NCBI GenBank assembly: GCA_029339195.1
Contig: JAPTJF010000389.1
Location: 1-61,266, forward strand
From: Micractinium sp. NFX-FRZ
Lineage: Eukaryota > Chlorophyta > Trebouxiophyceae > Chlorellales > Chlorellaceae
Direction of reading: 5' to 3'
DNA: 61,266 bases
Shown here: piece by piece, positions 53,650 to 61,266 of the stretch
Layout: each line of letters starts with the position of its first letter
Numbering within the stretch: the first letter of the stretch is position 1
The notes under the pieces: generated by a model
Databases searched by the model: none
The model's input: only the letters and a program-made list of their open reading frames with translations
Told to the model about the DNA's origin: nothing
Made by a program: the position numbers and the translations under genes

Positions 53650-54240
53650 TGCATGCTTGGCAGCCAGCCCATGTGGCTGCTCCGCATGCCCTCACCACAA
53701 CAGAACAGCACGGAGCTTACATGCATAGATAGCTGCATCATGCATCGCCCAATTGACCACCCCCTTGCCAAGCCGCCACCCCGCACTTGCAGCCAGCCCA
53801 ATTGACCAACAGCAGAGGCAGTGGCTAGGTTACTCTAGGCCACCGCCCGCCTGCGCACCCCTTTCATCGGCACACACCTGCTACAGCTGTTCTGCTTTTT
53901 ACGTTCTTTCCTCAAGCACTTGCTGCGCCCTTGTGGCCCCTCCTGCTGCTTGCATCTGATCATGTGACATCACAGTGAGACGCACGCTGTGAAATTATGT
54001 AGCATCAGTGACAGACAGGCGTGGTGGCTCTGGCTGCAGCGCATGCAGCCATTGGGCGGCAGGCCCTGCCACTGGCCAGGCGGCATGTGTGTGTGTGTGT
54101 GCCGTGAGATACACAGTCGGCAAACTCACGGGTCTGTCTACAAGAACGCATGGCACTGGCTGCAGCATGCAAAGCATGCAGCAGGACAAAGGCACAGCAG
54201 GTATGAACAGTGCAGAGCTAAGAGCAGGTGTAAAAGTGTG

Positions 54241-54245
54241 TTACA
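54241..54245 (-). terminator. Candidate TGTAA polyadenylation signal of the F-box gene
   Basis: Minus-strand TGTAA about 80 bases after the stop codon at 54323, a plausible distance for the chlorophyte signal. Confidence 0.45.
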
Positions 54246-54322
54246 GGCGAGGGGCAAGGCTGGCTGGCACGAGCCACTGCAGGCTGTTTCCCTGGCTTGC
54301 TCTAGCGCAGCAGCAGTCGCCC

Positions 54323-56419
54323 CTAGCGGCGCTTGGCCTCCTCAATTGTCAGCCGAGGCAGCTGAGCACACAGCTGTTCCTCCGCCGCCCGCTCCCTCTC
54401 CCTGTCGGCATTTGAGTAGGTGGGATAGAAGGGGTGCAGGCTCTGCAGGTGCGGCATCTGCGCCAGGGCTGCCACATGCACCGGCAGCAGCTGGCTGGCA
54501 TGACCTGCCAGGCCGAGGTGTGTGACGCCGGGCAGTGAGGCCGCAGGCAGGAGCTCCAGCACAGACAGGTTCACGCCCACTTCTTGCAGGTTGGGCAGGC
54601 GCTCAAGAATCAGTTGCTGTGGGACTGCTGCCCCTCTGGTCCAAGTGAACATGAAGATGTTGAGCTTCTGCATCGGAAGCGATTGTGTTGGGCGAGGGCT
54701 GTTTCGGCCGCATGCAGGAGTAGCGGTGGGTTTTGCAGGCAGCATGGCCCATGTGCTGAGGCAATGGCGTCCCATGTGGGTCAAGCTGTTGAAGCCACTA
54801 CGCTGACTGACCCATGAAAGCCCACCTTCAGAGCAGGCAGGTCAGCAATGGACAGCTGGGCAAGCTGGTCGCAATTGGTGACAGTTAGCTCCTGCATGGT
54901 GGGCAGTGATGGCGTGAGGACAACAAGGTGCTCGGACTGAGCAGTGGAAAGTGGCCTGATACGGTGCAAAGCGCGCGCAGCATGGGCGTGAAAATCCAAG
55001 CAGCACGGAGCGGCATGCACGGCGGCGCAGGCGGCGCAATCCGGCGTGAGCGCACACAATTGGCAAGACACTTGCCTGCAGGGAGGGCAGGGATGCGACT
55101 GAGAGGTCGGTGACTCCGAAGCACATCGAAATCTCGAAGCTCTGCAACAAGCAGCGGTAAGCCGAGGATGGGGCGGCAGTGAGATGCGCAGCAGGCCGAG
55201 GGCAGGCTGGCAGTGACGGGCAAGCAGCGCAGTGCACGCCCACGAGAGGTAAGCTAGTGGCAGCACGATGCACGTCAGCAGGTGGGCTCCCACGAGCGCA
55301 CCTTGAGTGCAGGCCAGCAGGGCAGCGCCAGCTGGCGGCTCTCATGGGCGATTCCGGCGACGTTGGAGAGGCTCAGCTTCTCCAGGGCACGCAGGCGTGC
55401 CATTTCGCGCATAGCAGGGGTGAGCAGCGCCCATTCTTCTGGCGGTCCCTCCTCCTCCTCCTCCTCCGCCCACTGTAGTGCCAGCTCAGGCCCGTCCAGC
55501 TCCAGCGCTGTCAGCTGTTTGAGCGCCTGCAGGCCATCAACAAACAGCTGCCGCTGCCCTTGCTCATCAGACCCGCCCCGGATGGCCAGCGAGCGCAGCT
55601 GGGTGGGGCAGTCGTAGGGCAGCATGATCATGCCATCCACGCTGCTCCACTCGTCAAGGGCCAGGCTGCCGCCTTTGAGATCTGCCAGGCTGGCAGGCAG
55701 CTGCACGCTGGGTTCCAGGATGGTGCCATGCACTGCCAGGCTGTGCAGGGCGGTCAGGTGTGTGAAAGAGCCGCCCACAGTGAGCATGGGGCAGGCCAGC
55801 GACAGGGTCTGCAGCTGGGGCAGCTGAAGCTCCTTCCCCAGCAGTTCGTCCCCATTCCTGGCCTTGGCCCGCACAGAAATGCACAGCTCGGAGAGCGGGG
55901 CGCCTGCCACCGCGCTGAGCACGCTGTGCAGCGCCGCCAGCTCAGCAGGCCCCAGGTTGGTGCAGAACCAGTCTCGATCCGAGCGCTGCTGGAAGCCTGG
56001 GTTGCAGGTGTGGTCGTAGGCTATGGTGAGGGAGAGCATGTGTGCAGCCCGCCCACGCGCCCAGGCGCCAAACTGCTGAAGGTGCGACGCCAGGCTGCGT
56101 CGTTTGCTGGCGGCGGCTTGGAAGCGCACCTGCCGCCACAGGCGGCCACTGGACAGCCAGGGCAGCAGCGGCTTGACAGCAGCGCAGAGGAAGATCCTGC
56201 GGGGCGGACAGCGGGCGGCAGTGCTGTGAGCTACGGTGCAGCTGGCAGGCGGGGCGGTTGGGGGTGGGGGGCTGGGAGATACTCAGCACTGGCCACACCC
56301 GCCACTCACTTTTCCTTTGTTTCCAGCTGCTCGAACACTCGTTCCAAAGCCAGCTCAGGCAGGGCAGCTGGGAGGGGCAGCGTGGTCTGTGCCGAGGCCT
56401 CGCTGCTTGCGTCTGCCAT
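54323..56419 (-). CDS. F-box-like leucine-rich repeat protein
   Basis: Five exons encode 493 residues: 56419-56310, 56196-55302, 55141-55076, 54891-54826, 54667-54323. An F-box-like segment near residues 17-60 has LPAALPELALERVFEQL then LWRQVRFQ. Irregular leucine-rich repeats follow (LQTLSLACPML, LRSLAIRGG, LTALELDGPEL, LEKLSLSNVAG). Two consecutive exons of exactly 66 bases each encode one repeat (FGVTDLSVASLPSLQ and CDQLAQLSIADLPALK). Such proteins usually select substrates for SCF ubiquitin ligases; the substrate is unknown. An acidic run (EEEEEEGPPEE) interrupts the repeats. The intron after 55076 has a GC donor. The F-box match is modest, so a plain LRR protein is the alternative. Confidence 0.8.
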
Positions 56420-57349
56420 AGTGCACTAGGCTATGCAGTGAGGTAAGACACCTGCAAAGGCCCTTGGGCCTTTGAAGCGTGGCCCAATGCCTGCTGCCGG
56501 TTAGGCGGGGGTGGCTGGCGGTCTTGCTGCACCGCAGTTGCTGTGAGGGTCTCAAACTGTCTCACGGGCCGCTGCAGCAGCTGCGGCAACTGCCCAACAC
56601 GTCCAAGGCTTGTGTGCCGGTAAGGCGTGCAGCATATTCACTCCTCCCCGCTGGCGCCGAGTGGCGGCACCTGGGGCATGAAACACAGACAATTTGCGGC
56701 CCCATGCTAGTTGAACTTTGAGTTGGCTATGCCATGAACACAAAGGAACACGGCGGTGGCATGTAACACCGCAAGCCCGAGATCGTGTGACCCGCCTCCA
56801 TCTGCCCACACTGCCTGGCGGTTGCAGTAATTGGCGGCAGGCGGGAGCCGAGAGGCAGCAGGGCGCCGCTCCATTCGTGCCGTGCCCAACTTTATTGTGA
56901 TCCGTGTAAAGAGGGTAATGCTAACGGCCTGGATCAACTGTGGATCGTGTTTTGGAAGATTGCGCTCTGTACGTCGGATACCACTGCGCGGCGAGCGGGG
57001 CCCCGCCGGGCGCTTGAGCGGGCGCTTGGCTGTGCAGGCGGGATCCCCCCAAGACAGCAGGGCCTACCCCTCCTCAACTGCCTTGCTTGCCTGTATGCAG
57101 CTGTCTCCGGGCCGCGGCTCAACGCGGTTCGCACTCATGCCCGCCTTCTGGACCGCTTGCTTCACCAGGTGCCAAGAAGCCGAGCGGCAGCTGGCCCCTT
57201 GCCACCCAGTCCACACGCTGGCCCGGCGCCGCGGTACTTGAGCGCGGGCAGGCTTAAAACCCGCACCCATCTCCCACTTCCGTCGGTCAGCTTCAGCACC
57301 TGCCCAGCCCCCCCTGTCCGTCCCGCAAACCATATCTACGGCGCGGGCC
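56420..57349. promoter_or_regulatory. Divergent intergenic region between F-box and Cys-rich genes
   Basis: 930 bases between divergent start codons, expected to hold both promoters. No clear element or extra gene was recognised. Confidence 0.35.
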
Positions 57350-58993
57350 ATGGCGGCTCACTCCGTCCTTACTCTGGCCCTGGCAGCCGTGCTGCTTTGC
57401 ATGATGGTCGGAGGTGAGAAGCGCTTGGAGCGTGCTCCTTTGGGCGGCCGCCGCGTGCACCCACCAGCGTGACTTTATGCCGCCCTTACCGCCAGCACCC
57501 CCCGCCGCTCGTCTGCTCGCACCCAGCGCCTACTGATGCCACACCGTGCCCTGCCCCCTGAACCCCCGACTGCAGGTGCCCAAGCAGCTGATGACCTGGT
57601 GGCCCGCCCCACCTGCTTGGCCAAGTCGTGCTTTGCCTGCACCAGCCCCTGGCGGTGAGCGGGGCGCCGGATGCCGCAGTGCCACGGGCAGTAGCAGGCA
57701 GCCAACGTGCTGCAGGCTTGCCGTCATGCTTACAGCTGGGCGTGGTTGTTTAAAGCCAGCTGCAGTACCCTGCCTAGTTTGTGCACCCGCTTTGCTTCAC
57801 CCATGCCCACCCATCAGCCACTCCCTGCCTCCCCACCCCAACGCTTCCCATCCTTCCCCCCCTGCAGCTGCCTGCGCTGCCGCCCCGGGTACTGGCGCAC
57901 AAAGTCGGCCCTCTGCCGCCCCTGCCCCTCCCAGTGCACCCGCTGTGTCAACCTTATCAACAGGCCTTACTGCACCGCCTGCAAGCTTCCCTACCTCCGG
58001 AAGGCCGGCGCCTGCGTGCTGCCCCCCATCACCCAAGCCTGCCCCGCACCCAAGTGGGTCAATGGCGCCTGGACCAACGTGTTTGGCCGCAACAGCGCCG
58101 GCAAATGCGTCCAGGTGCGGGGGAGGGAGGGCGGGGGCGGGGCCAGGCAACAGGGAACTGGGAACAGGCATCAGTGCACCGCTACGTGCACACTCATTGC
58201 CAGTCTTTGCTAGAGGCTCTGTCCGCCCGCCAGCCCGCCCCCCTCCCCGCCCACTCACCCGCCCCTCCCGTCTCCCACACGTGCAGTGCTTCCTCACAGG
58301 CTTCAATGTTGGCTGGTGCAAGGCCTGTGATGGCGACAGGTGGGCAGCACCTTGGATTGGGCGGGGATGCCTGCTGCCTTGCTGGTGGGCGGGCAGAGGG
58401 CAGCCTGCGAGTGGCGGGCAAGCAAGGGTTGCGCACACCAGGGCCCCCTGAGGCCCTCCTACTGCCAGCCGCCTGCCGACCCTCCCCTCGCCCTTGCTGC
58501 CGCCTGCCACCCGCCTGCTGCGCCCCCACCCCTCCCCCGTCAATACCCGCCTGCCGCCCCTCCGCCCCCCTGTCCTTCCCGGCCCCCTCCCCTCAGCCCC
58601 ACTGCCTGCACCAAGTGCTCCAACCCCAGCAAGCCCCAGGTGCTCCTCAAAGTGGACAAGTGGGGCGAATGCCAGATCTCGAATGACCGTGAGTGACCTG
58701 GGATGCTGCACTGCAATCGCCTGGGGCGGGTGCTTGACTGCGGGAGACCGCGACACGCTGGGCGGCGGCTGGTGGTGCGCTGCATACGGGCGCTCTGCTA
58801 GCCGGGCATGCTCGTCGTCCCAGGGCCCCCCGGGGGCCACCCGCTTGTGTGCTGTACCCGTGCCACCCGGGGCTCTACGCTCGGCTTTACACTGCCGCCG
58901 ACAGCCACCGGTACCACCACTGCCCCACTCCTGCCACCCGTCCCTCCCCTCTGTCTGCCTGCTGCAGTCGCCAACACCGAGTCCCTGCCCTGA
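57350..58993 (+). CDS. Secreted cysteine-rich protein with furin-like CxxC repeats
   Basis: Six exons encode 186 residues: 57350-57413, 57576-57654, 57868-58114, 58287-58339, 58597-58688, 58968-58993. A signal peptide (about 1-22, VLTLALAAVLLCMMVGG) precedes a mature chain with 20 cysteines in CxxC-type spacing: CLAKSCFAC, CLRCRPGYW, CRPCPSQCTRC, CTACKLPY, CKACDGD, CTKCSN. The pattern resembles growth-factor-receptor/furin cysteine-rich repeats, which fold by disulfides outside the cell. No transmembrane segment or catalytic motif is seen, so the function is unknown. The last exon adds only eight residues. Splice phases agree throughout. Confidence 0.78.
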
Positions 58994-60631
58994 GCAGCAG
59001 CAGAAGCAGCACCCAACCAGGCCCTTTGTGCCAGCGGATGCCGCCTTCCACGTGGGTGCGTCAGCCTTGGGCAAGGCCTGGCCAGCCTGGGCGACATTGT
59101 TGCCAGTACCGCCTCAGGGGGCACCCCATCCGCCCCTGGAGCCATCGCTCCTGCACGCCCCTGTCACTACCACCCACATGTTCCAACCCACCTACCCACC
59201 CTCGATGCACTCCTCACATCTGTCCACCCTGCCACTCACACTCATCAATATGTTAAGCAGTATTTCACTCTCATCATTGCGTTCCAATTCCACGGAGCCA
59301 GCAGGACTCGTGACAGGAGAAGAAGGGGGTGAGCCCGAGTGGGTTGAGAGCGAGTGGGTTGAGCGAGGGGGCTGCGGAGCAGCAAGGAGAGTGCGGTTGG
59401 CTTGGTAGGCAGAGAAGTGGACAGCAGCAAGGCGCGGGGCGTCGGGTTTGATTGGAGGTGCCATAGGTGCCACATGCATGACATGCCCGCTGCAGTAGGA
59501 GCCTGTGCCTTGGTTTGCAAAGCTCCCCCCTGGGTAATGCTACACACATGCATACCCTTGCACGTGCCCATAATTAGGGTCGGTTTTAGGGTTGGGCCTT
59601 CAGGGTCAGTTGCCATTCAGGGTGGCAAGTTGTCGCATGCGGCACCTTTGACAGATGCGCTGACCGTTGGCCGCTGGCGCTGAAGCATCCTGCTAGCAGC
59701 AGCAGGTGCCGCGTGGGCGGCACAGCTGGCGGCATGACTGGGGATATTGCCGGACACTCTTTTCCCTCACTCTGCTCGGATTCCACCCCATAGCAATTGC
59801 ATCATGTGAACCCTTATTATGTAGTCCGCTTAGCACACCATTCCTGCACACCATTCACTGAAGCCTCACTGAAGCCTAGCGGGCACTGCCATGCTGGCAC
59901 CGCCAGGAACACTACTTAACCCGTTTCCCGGGCTCTCTTGGGCATTCTGTTCTACTCTTTTTCTTCTAACAACAACTAGAGAACAAGAACAACACAGCAG
60001 TCAGACCAGGGCGCGCTGGCATGCTACAGCCCCCAAGCACCAGTGACCGCTGCACTGGAATCACCTAACGTAATCACCGGTGATTACTCAGCACTTGGGC
60101 AGTTCTACACCTGTGTCCCATGCAAGGCCCTGGAAATGTGGAAATGAATGTGAGTGGTCGGCCACAGACGGCGGCAGCACTAGTCCCATCGCGTCAATGC
60201 TGGGTGCGGCGCCCGCTGGCGCCAGTTGGCAGTTCTAGCGGCACTTTTAGGGAAGCTTCTCAAGCCTGTGCCAATGCCGGCCTCCTCAGGAGCTCATCGC
60301 ATAGTCGTTCTGGTGAGTGGGAAGCATGCCAACACCAGGGTGGAGGGTGACGTGCGGATCGGGGGAGGGTGGCGTGGCCTGTGGCTGGCCTTGAGAGCGA
60401 TGAGGGAGGTGAGAAGGCACCGAAGCGTGCCTGGGCGAGCGATTGTCCACGGACGAGTGCTCGGTCGAAGCGGGAAGAAGGGAATCTAGAGAGGAAGTGC
60501 TTGCCCGACAGTGCGCCAGCTTGTCTCGTGGCCAAGCACTCTTTTGTGTGGGTTGTTTAGACGCACCACAGCCCTCCTTCGAGGTTCCGCCACCACCTTC
60601 TGTGCAGCAGCTTGCTTGGAGACGCCCCACC
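58994..60631. other. 1.6-kb gene-poor interval
   Basis: It contains the Cys-rich gene 3' flank and the promoter of gene 13. Open frames are present but lack family resemblance, splice support and coherent composition. The only notable structure is an 18-base palindrome at 60070-60087; a short direct repeat (cacaccattc, tcactgaagcc) lies near 59837-59875. Confidence 0.4.
60070..60087. promoter_or_regulatory. Perfect 18-base palindrome, possible protein-binding site
   Basis: GTAATCACCGGTGATTAC is identical to its reverse complement, about 560 bases upstream of gene 13. No known factor is assigned. Confidence 0.35.
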
Positions 60632-61155
60632 ATGGCTGCCGTGAGCATCCTGGCCTCCCTCGGCGCATCGAAGCGCCGTCGGTGCGCGCGTTGGTGCGCA
60701 GCAACGCGCGGCAGGTGTCTGGAATCGGCATCGGCACGCACAACGCAGGTGGGTGGGTGGTTTGGTGTCGTCGGCGGCGGCGGCGGCGCTCGCATCGGGC
60801 GGCGGCGGGGCCAGCAGCCAAACCGCCTGGCCAGCCCACCGAGTACAGGCCTAGCTGTTGTGCTGCCTTAACCATGATGCAGCCTGAACTGTGCACTCTA
60901 CTTGCTCACTCCCTACTGCCTTGCGTGCCCTTGCCCGTCCCCATTGCAGGTTCCGCGCCGGCAGCGGGGCGCCGCCGCGTGGCGGTGGCGGCCATGCCTG
61001 AGGAGCCAGAGGAGAACCCCAAGTTGATGGACTTCAACTACAACAAGTGGGGCGACCCCGAGCTCGTGCTCACGCAGGCACGCACCGCTGCTTTGCCACT
61101 GGCGTTTGCGGGCATGCTTGCCTGGCTGGGACCTCTGGTGGTTCAGGAGTCCTGA
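60632..61155 (+). CDS. Small plastid-targeted single-span membrane protein (frame problem in first exon)
   Basis: Two exons: about 60632-60748 and 60950-61155. The second encodes a transit-peptide end (GRRRVAVAAMP), then EEPEENPKLMDFNYNKWGDPE and one membrane span (about LPLAFAGMLAWLGPLVV) ending at TGA 61153-61155. This looks like a low-mass thylakoid or envelope subunit, but I do not recognise the family. The first exon is odd. The ATG at 60632 (MAAVSILASLGA) is in one frame, while the transit-like VRALVRSNARQVSG and the splice phase (GCA G joined to GT) need the next frame. One missing base near 60670, or a different upstream start, would explain this. Confidence 0.55.
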
Positions 61156-61266
61156 GGATTGCCCGAGCGCTTTGTCCTTCCTTCCTTCCTCCTTCCTGTT
61201 ACACCGTGTACGTCTCAATAGAGATGACGGTTCCCGGCGCGGCACACAACCGGGAATGAATAAGAG

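Larger units (their letters stand above)
53564..54322. other. Convergent 3' flanks of the chromatin gene and F-box gene
   Basis: 759 bases between convergent stop codons. It contains a short tandem repeat just after the chromatin stop and a minus-strand TGTAA for the F-box gene. No additional gene was recognised. Confidence 0.4.

Noticed and set aside
57797..59074. 425-codon minus-strand frame
   Set aside because: It is antisense to the Cys-rich gene exons and introns and consists of Gly/Arg/Ala-rich filler without motifs.
59411..59683. Possible small gene in the 58994-60631 interval
   Set aside because: No splice-consistent extension, no recognisable motif, and codon composition unlike neighbouring exons.
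1..61266. Mobile element or viral insertion
   Set aside because: No transposase, reverse transcriptase, integrase, terminal repeats or capsid-like frames were found. The repeats present are local intron duplications and microsatellites.

Overview
This window is nuclear DNA of a eukaryote, most likely a GC-rich green alga of the Chlorella type (Trebouxiophyceae). That placement is inferred from four things: very high GC; genes cut into many short exons by GT-AG and frequent GC-AG introns; plastid and thylakoid-lumen targeting sequences; and plant/algal families (CYP37/38-type lumenal cyclophilin, phytocyanin, ShKT-tailed prolyl 4-hydroxylase). No operons, prokaryotic ribosome binding sites, CRISPR arrays, tRNA or rRNA genes, or complete transposons were seen. 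All gene models below were built by eye from splice sites, reading-frame phase and protein-family resemblance.

Layout, 13 genes. (1) 1-6136 minus, selenium-binding protein/methanethiol oxidase, cut by the window start. (2) 7021-9778 plus, heliorhodopsin. (3) 10510-15002 minus, membrane-anchored SGNH hydrolase. (4) 15516-16581 plus, 89-residue single-span protein. (5) 16657-19900 plus, thylakoid-lumen cyclophilin. (6) 20593-24708 minus, prolyl 4-hydroxylase with ShKT tail. (7) 25307-26361 plus, SUMO. (8) 27660-32484 minus, organelle-type helical-repeat protein. (9) 33467-35101 plus, phytocyanin-like blue copper protein. (10) about 35972 or 36139 to 53563 plus, a giant chromatin-remodelling subunit with WAC, four HARE-HTH modules, DDT, WHIM1 and WSD regions in at least 42 exons. 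(11) 54323-56419 minus, F-box/leucine-rich protein. (12) 57350-58993 plus, secreted cysteine-rich protein. (13) about 60632-61155 plus, small plastid membrane protein with a frame problem. Most neighbours are divergent or convergent; only genes 4/5, 9/10 and 12/13 run head to tail. The genes do not form one pathway. Three (SGNH hydrolase, prolyl 4-hydroxylase, phytocyanin) act in or beyond the secretory system, and three or four in plastids.

The standout signals are: a heliorhodopsin with an unusually long D-E loop; an apparently new domain architecture joining an ACF1-type WAC domain to a tandem array of four HARE-HTH modules; a pervasive pattern of degenerate extra copies of exon edges, with their splice sites, inside introns of at least six genes; and GC-AG introns at about 8 percent of all introns, well above the roughly 1 percent usual in plants and animals.
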